Shown in pieces: positions 36,994 to 46,720 of a stretch of 64,000 nt of DNA. The stretch is from Shewanella sp. UCD-KL12 (GTDB lineage Bacteria; Pseudomonadota; Gammaproteobacteria; Enterobacterales; Shewanellaceae), in the NCBI RefSeq assembly GCF_001957125.1, contig NZ_MPHJ01000008.1, positions 75,606 through 139,605 of the forward strand. The letters are read 5' to 3'. Made by a program: the position numbers and the translations under genes. Positions within the stretch are counted from its first letter, which is position 1, and each line of letters opens with the position of its first letter. The notes below the pieces were generated by a model. That model did not search any database. It was not told where the DNA came from and worked only from the letters and a program-made list of their open reading frames with translations.

Positions 36994-39194
36994 AATCGCC
37001 TCGCAAGCCCTGATGCTCTTTGTGTTGCCTGTAAACTGGCATGCTCAAATACTTGTTGAGAACCTAAGCAGGTGAAATGAAGCTTTGCTCTGGTGATAGC
37101 CGTGTAGATGAGCTCTTTCGTTAATAACTGCTTCTGAGCAGGGCTTGGCCATAAAGGGAGCACTAAAGCGACATTGCTAAATTCACTGCCTTGGCTTTTA
37201 TGTACTGTCATGGCAAAACAGGTTTCGTGGCTGGGGAGACGCGCGGGCAGTACTTTGAGTATTGTGCCATCAGCTTGAATAAAGTGAGCCATTAAGCGGG
37301 GGCTATGGCTTGAGAGTTGCTGTTCACCATCTACAAACTGCTCACTTTCGGGAAGAATAAGACCAATATCACCATTAAACAGGCCCAAGTTATAGTCATT
37401 ACTTTGAATAATGACTGGGCGGCCAAGATAAAACTCATGTTCCGTTGAGATTAGTTTGGCATGTTTTAGTGCGTTTGTGACACCTTGATTGATCCCATCT
37501 ACGCCATACTCGCCAGCACGCATAGCACAGAGTATGCGAAATTCGTTATAGCTATCGATTATTTGCGACGCATTTGAATGGGGATCTTTAGCTAGGTCGA
37601 GATAGTTTCGGTAGTGGCTTACAGCTTGAATAAGTAGCTCGTCCAAACCAGTATTTCCACTGCTGTTAACGCCACTTGCATGTGTTTTATTATGCTCAAT
37701 CCAGCGGAGTTCATGGTAACCTTTTTGCCAAACCGACATAATGCCTAGCTTGTCTGAGTTATTTACCGCATTAGCAAGTTGACCTATCCCCGCATCCCCT
37801 TTAAACCTATGGCTGTGCATGAGCATTGATAAACTGTCACCTATCATAGGCACTGGGCTAATAAACTGATTGAGTGAAGCGCCTGTAAGCTGAGATAAAC
37901 GTGCAGCACTGTCACTTGAATAGCGCATCTGCCATTTTTGTTGAACACTTGAGTTTGTGTCTGAGCTAGGTTGGAGTTTAAGACCTGCACAGATATCAGC
38001 CAATACTGCACCAGCCTCAACGGATGCAAGTTGGTCTTGATCGCCAAGTAGAATGAGTCTGGCGCTAACAGGAAGTGCGCTAAGGAGTTTATGCATCATG
38101 GGAAGATCGACCATAGAGGCTTCATCAACCACAAGTAGATCTAATCTAAGAGGGTTATCTTTATGGTGCCTAAACTGCGTAGAGTTTGGAATAACGCCCA
38201 GTAGCCTATGGAGCGTGGACGCTTCCTCTGGCACCTTATTTAAACGCGTAAGGTCTATTTGTGCATGCTCAAGTTGAAGGTGATCTAGTTGGTTAAGCTG
38301 CTGTTTTAGTCTGACTTTAGATGCTTTGATTGACTCACTTAATCTCGCAGCTGCTTTACCTGTAGGGGCTACGAGGCGAATATTAAGATCCGTTTTTTGG
38401 GTCAGCAGAAACAGCAGTTTAGTCACTGTTGTCGTTTTACCTGTACCAGGTCCGCCTGTGATAACGGCTAATCGCTGGGTAAATGCGGTGGCAGTTGCAA
38501 TTTTTTGCCAATCGAGTTGTTGCTTATCTGATTGCAGGGGAAAGAGTAAATCTAACATTATGGCTGCAGTGGCATCACTCTTGTTGTCCTGCATAGTCTG
38601 AGTGCCTGTGGCAAGCGTGGTAAGAAAGTGTGCAACCTGTTTTTCAAACTGATAATAGCGTTGTAAGTAGAGTACCTCTTGGTCTAATACCATTGGCGTT
38701 GCCGGTTTACTTTCAGCCGATTGCTCTTTGTCCTCAACAGCGTGAGTCGCAGAGATAGTGCTGATCCCTGGTAGAAGGGGCAATATAGCTAATAGCTCAT
38801 TATGGGAGCAAAGAATTTGGCAGTGTGACTGAGTTTCCCGCATAGGATTATCTAGTGCGATCTGCTTGATTGGTAAGCAGGTATGCTGCTGAGAGAGGTG
38901 TTGGCTTAATAGCGCACACAGTAAAAGGTATAGCTCAGATAAAGGGTTAGCAATATGTGGTACGGCTAAGTTATCAGCTTCTGGTTGAGCTAAACCTTCG
39001 GATAACTGTTCAAGCTCACTGTGATGGAGTTTGGCCATCTCAAGGGCGAAATGTCTATCTAACGCTGTAATTAAACGCTCCTCTTGCCAGTGTTTTAAGA
39101 GTAGCGTCATTGTATTGCTTGCACTTAGTTCAATAATGCTGCTCTTAATCGCGCTTAGCTGAGTTGAACTGAGTATGGCGGCCGTTTCCATCAT
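36984..39194 (-). CDS. recD: exodeoxyribonuclease V subunit alpha (RecD)
   Basis: 5'-3' helicase subunit of RecBCD, which resects double-strand breaks to load RecA at Chi. 736 aa, longer than E. coli (608). The motor has Walker A GGPGTGKTTT (about 247–255), DEASMVDLP (Walker B), GDQDQLASVEAG and the C-terminal motifs TVHKSQGSEF and YTAITRAKLHF. The N-terminal ~230 residues are poorly conserved and longer than usual. Start ATG overlaps the recB stop (ATGA); two consecutive ATG codons are present. Confidence 0.95.
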   Translation of the reverse strand: MMETAAILSSTQLSAIKSSIIELSASNTMTLLLKHWQEERLITALDRHFALEMAKLHHSELEQLSEGLAQPEADNLAVPHIANPLSELYLLLCALLSQHLSQQHTCLPIKQIALDNPMRETQSHCQILCSHNELLAILPLLPGISTISATHAVEDKEQSAESKPATPMVLDQEVLYLQRYYQFEKQVAHFLTTLATGTQTMQDNKSDATAAIMLDLLFPLQSDKQQLDWQKIATATAFTQRLAVITGGPGTGKTTTVTKLLFLLTQKTDLNIRLVAPTGKAAARLSESIKASKVRLKQQLNQLDHLQLEHAQIDLTRLNKVPEEASTLHRLLGVIPNSTQFRHHKDNPLRLDLLVVDEASMVDLPMMHKLLSALPVSARLILLGDQDQLASVEAGAVLADICAGLKLQPSSDTNSSVQQKWQMRYSSDSAARLSQLTGASLNQFISPVPMIGDSLSMLMHSHRFKGDAGIGQLANAVNNSDKLGIMSVWQKGYHELRWIEHNKTHASGVNSSGNTGLDELLIQAVSHYRNYLDLAKDPHSNASQIIDSYNEFRILCAMRAGEYGVDGINQGVTNALKHAKLISTEHEFYLGRPVIIQSNDYNLGLFNGDIGLILPESEQFVDGEQQLSSHSPRLMAHFIQADGTILKVLPARLPSHETCFAMTVHKSQGSEFSNVALVLPLWPSPAQKQLLTKELIYTAITRAKLHFTCLGSQQVFEHASLQATQRASGLARRLWR

Positions 39195-42100
39195 GATCCC
39201 TTTTGTGCAGTAATCGAGCCTGCATCGTCGAAAAGTTGGTCGAGTGATTCGACTAATGCCCTTGGGGGCTTATCAAAGAAAACGCCAGCGCCGGGAACAT
39301 CAACAGACATCCCTCTTAAGAACAGGTAGTAGCATCCACCTATGTGCTGGTCATAGTCATAATGGGGCATTCTTAAACTTAAGTAACGGTGCAAGGCCAA
39401 TGTGTAGATAATGTATTGTAAATCGTAGCGATGAGAACGAATCGCTTCACTCATCGCAGGCTTGTTGTAAGCGGTAAAGTCATCACCTAAATGGTTAGAT
39501 TTATAGTCGGCGATGTAGTACTTGCCCCTATGCTCAAATGTTAAATCGATAAAGCCTTTAAGCATGCCCATAAGATCGTCAAAATTGAGCCCTGCGCTAT
39601 AGCCGTGCTCTGTCAGCACTGTGTTAAGGCTTTGAGCCTTGAGTTGTTCTATGGGAAGGTAAAACTCCATTTCCACTAGTTTTTGCTGAGGGGATAAATG
39701 CGCAAGCTTAAGTGAGCCTTTAACGGTGAGCGCCGCATTGAGAAGATCCAGGTACCATGGATAAAGTACGTCATACCAGCTTTCATCGATACCATACTTT
39801 TCCATCGCAGTGGGTAGGTGTTCAGCAAGCTCTTTATCTGCTTGATTAAAGTCGATGAGCTCTAATACAAGGTGCATAAAGCTACCCGCATTAGCGCCAC
39901 GTTCAAAACTGAAACGTGAAGGTAAAGGCTCTATATCCTCTTTAATCTTTTCAAGCTCTGGAAAAACCTCGTCATCTGCACCGGGCACGACTCGCTCGTG
40001 GGGCAAGTCTCGAACCAAACCAGAATAACTTCCTACACGCCACGGAGTAGAATAAGGGCGCTTTAATACCTTAGGTGCAAGTGTTTGCTCTATTTGGCTC
40101 AGCTGTAATAAAGGGCTAGGGTCTATGTGGTCATCGAGTTCACTCACTGAGATAGCTTCACAGGAGAGTTTATCTGCTTGAGTTTGAATAAGTGTAAAAT
40201 CACAGGACTTGTCATTGATACCCAATAGGTAACCTATGCCCGTTTCATGGAGTCGACTGGTGATCCCCGCCTTTTTAGTGAAGCGGCTTTGGTTTGCGAT
40301 ATACAGGTAACATAAATAAACAGGTCTAGTCAGAGCGACATAAAGCAAGCGAAGGTCTTCTGCAAGGTTCTCCTGTTTATGGCGTTCCCAGCCCTCATCA
40401 CTTTGTTCAATATCCCAAATTAACTGGTTATTGTCGTGATAAAGCATAGGTGTAGGTTTACGGCGATTGTCGCGGGCTAAACTCACAAAGGGAATAAAGC
40501 AGATAGGGTATTCGAGCCCTTTACTCTTATGGATCGTAACGATTTGTACTAGGTTCTGTTCGCTTTCTAGTCTGAGCTGTGCCTCTTCATGGGCATTACT
40601 GTCAATGAGCGCTTGCTCATACCAGTTAACCAATGCACTGACACCATCGAGCTCAGTGGCTTTTTGCTGTAGTAATTCGGCCAAATGTCTAAAGTCGGTA
40701 AGACGACGGTCGCCGCCATCGCCGTTAAGTAAACGCTCAATCAGTTTGGTCTCATTGGCCAAATTGAGTAATGCTGGCATAACACCACGCCTCAGCCAGT
40801 TTTGATGAAGTCGATCAAACTGTTCAAGTAAACCTTGTCTTACCATCTCATCTTGATTGAATTGGTGAATCTCCTCTGCGCCATAACCAAGTAGCGATGT
40901 GGCAAGGGCCGAGCGAAGTGCTCGCTCATCTTTTGGGTTGGCTAAGGCTTTAAGTACCAGCGCCATCTCTCTAGCTTCAATGGTATTAAACACACTATCT
41001 CGGCTCAGAAATACACTGCCTATCCCTCGGTCTCTCAGGGATGCTTGGATAACAGCAGCTTCATTTCTATCACGCACGAGTATGGCAATATCTTTAGCTT
41101 TAAGAGGCTCTGAATGTTCAGCATTATTGGACTTAGAAACAATACCACACTCGCCAGTTTGCGCCTCACTGAGCAATCTTTTGATTTCACTCGCTGCATC
41201 TTCTGATAATCGCTTTCGGGCAGTGGTTTTGTTCAGGCCCTTATCTGAATCTTCACTGAGCAACCTAACTTTAAGGGCTGCTGCACTTGCACTCGTGTCA
41301 TTGAGAATTTTTCCCGTTGCAAATGGGGAGGGTTTTACGCCTTCAAACGGGATAGAGTGACTAATAAAAGGGTTATCTCTACCTTCGAATAGGGTATTGA
41401 CGGCCACAATCATGTTGTGGCTTGAGCGGTAATTGGTATCTAAGTTGTAGTGCTGCTGTGTTTGCGTGCGGGCCTGAATATAGGTGTGAATATCTGCGCC
41501 CCTGAAAGCATAAATCGCTTGTTTAGGATCGCCAATCATCAATAAGCTCAGATCGCGAGTTTCGTTTAACTTAGCGGTCTCATCTATATCGTCATCTGGT
41601 TGATAGATACGGTTAAATATGGTGTATTGAAGAGGATCGGTGTCTTGGAACTCATCAATTAATGCGATAGGAAAACGCTTTGCGATAGTTTTGGCAAGCA
41701 ACTGGGCACTATCACTCGCTTTTGTTGGGTCTAATACTGGCTCAGCTAAAGGAGTCAGTGCGCCAGCGAGAGTGATTAACAGATCATCTGGGGTGAGTAA
41801 ATTTCGCTCTATTTTTTGTTGGGCAAAGCGCTGCTTAATTCCGTCCCGGGCACAGTAGATGAAGCTAGGAACCAACTGTTTGATATGTTCAGACAACCGC
41901 TCAATATGAGCGAGCAACGAAGCTTGTTCAGCACTGGGGACTTCACCGCCTTTATTGAGCTTGAGATTATTTAAACTCAACGCGTCTAACACCTTTAATG
42001 GTGGTAGTCCTTGACTGCTTCTGCACCAATTATCCATGGCATCAAACATGGCTGCAAGTTTAGGAAAGTTATCAGCTTTTTTCCCGAATCGAACACCGTT

Positions 42101-42904
42101 TAAGGGCAGTAAATGCAGTAATGCTTCAGTTTCATCACGCTCTCTTGGCCAGATAAGCTTTAGTCTACTTAAGCTGGTGGTTAATAGCGCCTGGATTTTA
42201 CTAAACTCTATGGGCTTAGGTTGTGCGTTTGCCTGGCTTGCCCCTAAAAGTGGCCTCAGTTGCTTTGATAGTGTATCTGGGTCTGCAAATTTATTTTGGA
42301 TAATTTCAGCTAAGAACAGAGGCAGTGAATAACACTGCTCGCGCCAAAAATCACGCACTGCATGATGTAAAAACTCACTGTCATCTAAGGTAAATTCTGA
42401 CTCAAATAGTAAAGAAGATTCAAAAGCCATATCGGCTAAGATCCGTTGACAGAAGCCATGAATTGTAAAAATGGCGGCTTCGTCCAGTGACTTTAGCGCT
42501 AAATCGAGTCGCTTTAATGCCAGCGGTCGTTCTGTTTCAGGTGTTTGTTGATAGAGCGCATCAATAAGCTGATCACCGGTATCAAGGCCAATGAAGTGAC
42601 GATAGGCGAGTTGAATTTTTTTGCGAATTCGATCTCTTAGCTCGCCAGTGGCGGCATTGGTAAAGGTTACTACCAATATCTGCTCACAGGTTAATGGGGC
42701 ACTCAGCTTGTGGCCTAACAATAAACGGATATAAAGCCCTGCAATGGTATACGTTTTACCTGTGCCGGCACTGGCCTCAATGAGCCGACTACCACCGAAG
42801 GGGAGGGTAAGAGTATCGAGTGGCTGTGATATGATAGCTTGAGTATCTAATGCAGTAGATGCAGCCACATCCGTATCCTTGTTCTGATTCGAGTGAGTCG
42901 ACAT
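39191..42904 (-). CDS. recB: exodeoxyribonuclease V subunit beta (RecB)
   Basis: 3'-5' helicase and nuclease subunit of RecBCD. N-terminal UvrD-type motor: Walker A ASAGTGKTYT (43–53), DEFQDTDPLQY, IGDPKQAIYAFRGAD and the later motif TIHKSKGLEY. The C-terminal RecB-type nuclease has GFIDLTFEHRGKYYIADYKSN with the catalytic Asp and Lys. 1237 aa, against 1180 in E. coli. It overlaps recC by one base (TAATG) and recD by four. ptrA, between recC and recB in E. coli, is absent. Confidence 0.96.
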   Translation of the reverse strand: MSTHSNQNKDTDVAASTALDTQAIISQPLDTLTLPFGGSRLIEASAGTGKTYTIAGLYIRLLLGHKLSAPLTCEQILVVTFTNAATGELRDRIRKKIQLAYRHFIGLDTGDQLIDALYQQTPETERPLALKRLDLALKSLDEAAIFTIHGFCQRILADMAFESSLLFESEFTLDDSEFLHHAVRDFWREQCYSLPLFLAEIIQNKFADPDTLSKQLRPLLGASQANAQPKPIEFSKIQALLTTSLSRLKLIWPRERDETEALLHLLPLNGVRFGKKADNFPKLAAMFDAMDNWCRSSQGLPPLKVLDALSLNNLKLNKGGEVPSAEQASLLAHIERLSEHIKQLVPSFIYCARDGIKQRFAQQKIERNLLTPDDLLITLAGALTPLAEPVLDPTKASDSAQLLAKTIAKRFPIALIDEFQDTDPLQYTIFNRIYQPDDDIDETAKLNETRDLSLLMIGDPKQAIYAFRGADIHTYIQARTQTQQHYNLDTNYRSSHNMIVAVNTLFEGRDNPFISHSIPFEGVKPSPFATGKILNDTSASAAALKVRLLSEDSDKGLNKTTARKRLSEDAASEIKRLLSEAQTGECGIVSKSNNAEHSEPLKAKDIAILVRDRNEAAVIQASLRDRGIGSVFLSRDSVFNTIEAREMALVLKALANPKDERALRSALATSLLGYGAEEIHQFNQDEMVRQGLLEQFDRLHQNWLRRGVMPALLNLANETKLIERLLNGDGGDRRLTDFRHLAELLQQKATELDGVSALVNWYEQALIDSNAHEEAQLRLESEQNLVQIVTIHKSKGLEYPICFIPFVSLARDNRRKPTPMLYHDNNQLIWDIEQSDEGWERHKQENLAEDLRLLYVALTRPVYLCYLYIANQSRFTKKAGITSRLHETGIGYLLGINDKSCDFTLIQTQADKLSCEAISVSELDDHIDPSPLLQLSQIEQTLAPKVLKRPYSTPWRVGSYSGLVRDLPHERVVPGADDEVFPELEKIKEDIEPLPSRFSFERGANAGSFMHLVLELIDFNQADKELAEHLPTAMEKYGIDESWYDVLYPWYLDLLNAALTVKGSLKLAHLSPQQKLVEMEFYLPIEQLKAQSLNTVLTEHGYSAGLNFDDLMGMLKGFIDLTFEHRGKYYIADYKSNHLGDDFTAYNKPAMSEAIRSHRYDLQYIIYTLALHRYLSLRMPHYDYDQHIGGCYYLFLRGMSVDVPGAGVFFDKPPRALVESLDQLFDDAGSITAQKGS

Positions 42905-45900
42905 TAGCAGCTCCCCTCAACAAAATTTGATAATTCACTGAGCTTGTCTTTGTGATATAAACTCAACATTGGGCTCAGCAAGCTTGTTGCTATGTAGCCA
43001 AAATCAGACTCAGTGAAGTCTTCTGGAAATTGGTATAAACGTTGGTAATGTGGCTCATAGCCTTCCCCTAACTGGCTCTGCTCATCCATCCATTGACTCT
43101 GTGCTTCTTTAAGCTTGTCCTCATGCTCCCCCTCAGCTTCTACATAGGCCAGTGCTGTTCTGGGCATAAACATGAGTGGGTTCATTTGACCTGCATGAAA
43201 GTAATTTAGCCATTGGGACAATAGCGTTTGGGCCTGTTCACTTTCAATGGCATGAAAAGCGTGGAAATGGCCTATATCCAGAAGATAGCTGTGACGGGGG
43301 CTGACAGCTTCATCCTTACCGTTCTGTAATTTATCACTCATGGCGTTGATAGCTAAGTGTCTCAGGTAAACACGAATAAGATCGCGGCCATTAGCTGTGC
43401 CAGGACGGTAGTTGACTAGGCCCTTTGCACATAAATCATCGATACGGCCCACTAATGTTGTTTTGTTCGTGGCGTGTTCATTGTGAAAATCGAGCTCGAT
43501 ATCCAGAGAATTTTGCGTTTCACCTAACAGGTAAATGGCGCGGCCTATTAGTGGCTTAATATCGTGTAAATATTGATTTAAAAGTAGATCATCGAAGGGG
43601 TGAAGAGGGAGCTCTCCCGAAGCCTTTAATTTTGTTACGAGCGCTTCTTCGGGAAGCGTTAAGCCTTGCGATATAGCATTATCTAATAGGGTTGATTGTA
43701 ACTTGTATCGCTCAAGGGCATTGAGGCTAAAAGGCTCATCGTTATCGTCAGCCTGAATATTGAGGCCAAGATCTACCTTTAGGGTACGGTTAAAGAAGTA
43801 TTGAGCTGGGTTTCTAAAAAAGCGTATGAGTGCTGATAAGTCGAGCTGTTCATCTTCAATGGTGCCAGAGTCTTGCTGGTGGTTCGGCTCAGTTTTCTCG
43901 ATGTTTATCTCGGTGGTTTTATTGATAAAGTTAACTGGCACAATACTATCTTTTAATGGCGATGTTGGGCACCACTGAGCACTGTAACTTTGTTTAGGCA
44001 TAAAATGTAAGTCAGCCTGCTCTACGTAAAGCTGCTCATCAAAGGGCTGCAACGGCTGCTCAATCAGTAATTGATTAAAGATAGCTTGTTCTATGTTGGC
44101 AATATCTGTTTCATTGCTCTGGGCATCAATCTCAGCCAAGTAACAGAGCTGACAGTACTCGATGAGCTCTGAGATTAACATAGAGGGAATTCGCTCAGAG
44201 TTATCACGTTCGCTATGACCGATATAACTGATATATAGCTGCTCACGAGCAGATAAGATGGCTTCAAGAAAGAGGTATCGGTCATCAAGTCTACGGGAGC
44301 GATCACCTTTTCTGGGACCATATTGGGCGACTAAGTCAAAGCCCACTGGGTGCTGTACTCTCGGGTATACCCCATCATTCATACCTACCAAACACACCAC
44401 TTTAAAGGGGATTGAGCGCATGGGCATGAGGGTGCAGAAGTTGACGCTGCCTGCTAAGTAACGCTGCCCAACACTGGACTCAGAAAGTGTACGGGTGAAC
44501 CAGCTTTGCAAAACCTGGCTGGTGAGAGGAGTCACTTGGCCGGCTTCAAGCAATTGTGTTTTTAGCTTGCTCACCGCTTCTCGAATAGCCAATAACTGTG
44601 GCTGCTCCTCATCATCCACATCATAAAATAGCTCCAGCATCTCTGTAAGCTGCGATAAACGGGTATCGATATCGCAGTGGCTGGATAGTTGTTGACGACA
44701 AGCGTCTAATGCTTCGATAAAGTTAAGTAGCTTACCTAAGGCTTGAGCAGAGCCTCCTTCTACGCCTTGGACAAGGAGGGTTTCTTGATAGATATCAGCC
44801 TCATCATCAAACGCATAACCAAGAATTAATCTTCTCAGGCCAAAGGCCCAGGAGTTTTTATCAAAAGCGGGTAAGGACTGTTCTACACGGCTGCTCTCAT
44901 CTCGACCCCAGCGAACGCCGGCTTGCTCAAGCCAGTGGCGGATGGTCAGCAGGGCTTCATCATCAAGTTCAAAACGTCTTAAAACCGCTGGAACCTCTAA
45001 GATCCCCATGATATCAGTCAATGCAAATCGACTTTGATTGATAGACAGTAAGTGTAAGAAGCTATTGATTAGCGGCGACTCTTGAGCGGCACCTCGATCG
45101 GCAATGGCGTAAGGGATAAAATGATCCCCCTGTTTTGCTGAGAAGACGGCATCGATATAGGGAGCATAAGCGGCGACATCAGGTAACATGATAACGATAT
45201 CTTTTGGCATTAAGTTATTGCCACTATCGCTACTTTCTCTTGCGAGCATCTCTAGTAAATGGTCATGAAGGGTCTCAATTTCCCGCAGTGGGCTATGACA
45301 GCTTCTTAGGGTCAGAGAGTCATCATCTTTGGCCAGTACTCTTCGGTCATCTAAGCTCAGATAGAGCTCTGCATCAGGGCCTAAACTTCGGTTTCGAGTG
45401 CTAAGCTCTAAAATATCATGTTGAATACCATGAAGAAGGCGCTCTTGCCCCGGGTCTTGGTAACACTCGAAATTAAAGTTTGTATGGGCCTCTGGTAGCT
45501 CAAGAATCAGGTCAAGCAACTCGCGACCCATCTTGCCATTGTTGGCCAATATAGGATTGCCAACCTCAAGTTTGTCCTCCCAATCAAGTTCAAGTTTTTG
45601 CTTACCTGAATATTCAACTGCCATACGTGCTCTTAGCCTAGGATCGACAATGTCTCCCCAGTAATGCTGGCATGGGCTTAAGTTCAACATGATCACATCA
45701 ATGCGTTTGGCAAGGTGATAGAGCACATCTAAGGTTTGCGGTGCCATCGATGAGATACCAAACACAAATAACCGCTTAGGCAGGCCATTTAGACAAGTTG
45801 CTGGATTATCAAGAGCATCGAAAAGTTGCTGATGTAAATTTGCACGGTGATGCTGGCTTTTGCCTAAATGATTGTTGTTAAAGTCGATGAGTGCTCGCCA

Positions 45901-46467
45901 TAATAGTGGCTGCCAGCGCTGTGCATCGGAGAGCTTGTCACCATTAGGGGGCAGTGTTGGCTCATTTGATTCCCAAGCGGCGATCCAGTCAGGACGATAG
46001 ACTAAGTATTGGTCGAAAATATCTGCTATCTGTCCGCAAAGTTGAAATAGCTTCAACGGGTGCTCTGCCGGTGAGTTTATTACAGGCTTGCTGCTATTCT
46101 CATCTGTGCTGGCTTGTGCAAGATAATTGTTCAGCGGAGCAAACTCTTCAATATGTAATAGCTCGGGCAACAACTCCATTAACTTCCATGTCATTGCAGG
46201 CTTAGTAAACGCATTTTCTTTAGGCACATCGGGTAGCAAGGTATGGCAAAGTTGCCAGATAAAGCTTGATGGCAAGGGAAACTCTAGCGCTGCTGCTATT
46301 TTGTTACTATTGGCTATCTCGAGTCTTAACCAGGTAGACATACCTGGACTTTGGACCAGTATCTGCTCTGGCATCAACAGCGGCATACCCTGGATTGGCG
46401 TTTGGAGCTCAAAGGCAAGCTGCTTTGATAGGGATTCCATTCGATTAGACTGAACGAGATAGAGCAT
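42904..46467 (-). CDS. recC: exodeoxyribonuclease V subunit gamma (RecC)
   Basis: Inactivated helicase-fold subunit that recognises Chi and splits the DNA strands within RecBCD. 1187 aa, near the E. coli size (1122). Family starts MLYLVQSNRMESL, with PEQILVQSPGMSTWLRLE; the conserved central CLVGMNDGVYPR and C-terminal helicase-like segments follow. A TTG one codon upstream was dropped; AGGA lies six bases before ATG 46467. First gene of recC–recB–recD–DsbA-like. Confidence 0.95.
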   Translation of the reverse strand: MLYLVQSNRMESLSKQLAFELQTPIQGMPLLMPEQILVQSPGMSTWLRLEIANSNKIAAALEFPLPSSFIWQLCHTLLPDVPKENAFTKPAMTWKLMELLPELLHIEEFAPLNNYLAQASTDENSSKPVINSPAEHPLKLFQLCGQIADIFDQYLVYRPDWIAAWESNEPTLPPNGDKLSDAQRWQPLLWRALIDFNNNHLGKSQHHRANLHQQLFDALDNPATCLNGLPKRLFVFGISSMAPQTLDVLYHLAKRIDVIMLNLSPCQHYWGDIVDPRLRARMAVEYSGKQKLELDWEDKLEVGNPILANNGKMGRELLDLILELPEAHTNFNFECYQDPGQERLLHGIQHDILELSTRNRSLGPDAELYLSLDDRRVLAKDDDSLTLRSCHSPLREIETLHDHLLEMLARESSDSGNNLMPKDIVIMLPDVAAYAPYIDAVFSAKQGDHFIPYAIADRGAAQESPLINSFLHLLSINQSRFALTDIMGILEVPAVLRRFELDDEALLTIRHWLEQAGVRWGRDESSRVEQSLPAFDKNSWAFGLRRLILGYAFDDEADIYQETLLVQGVEGGSAQALGKLLNFIEALDACRQQLSSHCDIDTRLSQLTEMLELFYDVDDEEQPQLLAIREAVSKLKTQLLEAGQVTPLTSQVLQSWFTRTLSESSVGQRYLAGSVNFCTLMPMRSIPFKVVCLVGMNDGVYPRVQHPVGFDLVAQYGPRKGDRSRRLDDRYLFLEAILSAREQLYISYIGHSERDNSERIPSMLISELIEYCQLCYLAEIDAQSNETDIANIEQAIFNQLLIEQPLQPFDEQLYVEQADLHFMPKQSYSAQWCPTSPLKDSIVPVNFINKTTEINIEKTEPNHQQDSGTIEDEQLDLSALIRFFRNPAQYFFNRTLKVDLGLNIQADDNDEPFSLNALERYKLQSTLLDNAISQGLTLPEEALVTKLKASGELPLHPFDDLLLNQYLHDIKPLIGRAIYLLGETQNSLDIELDFHNEHATNKTTLVGRIDDLCAKGLVNYRPGTANGRDLIRVYLRHLAINAMSDKLQNGKDEAVSPRHSYLLDIGHFHAFHAIESEQAQTLLSQWLNYFHAGQMNPLMFMPRTALAYVEAEGEHEDKLKEAQSQWMDEQSQLGEGYEPHYQRLYQFPEDFTESDFGYIATSLLSPMLSLYHKDKLSELSNFVEGSC

Positions 46468-46720
46468 CAAATTTCCTATTATGTGACTTTTGAGGTCATT
46501 GCAACTGCTTACTTGTTATTGAGCTGATTATCGCAAGTATACAGCTGATTAATGAGGAACTATTTTATGTTATTGAGAGAGTATGTCTATTGAAAGTAGT
46601 GGGTAAGAGATTAGTTTATTTTAACCAGTAAAATCAGCTTGGTATATTTAAGTTTATCTGTATTGTTTCGTTGAAAGCCTGTCAGCAATCAATACTGATG
46701 AAGAGGACGTGTTTTCTTAC

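Noticed and set aside
40467..41360. Frames of 112 and 153 codons opposite recB
   Set aside because: Ser/Leu-rich antisense shadows of a well-supported gene; no ribosome sites.
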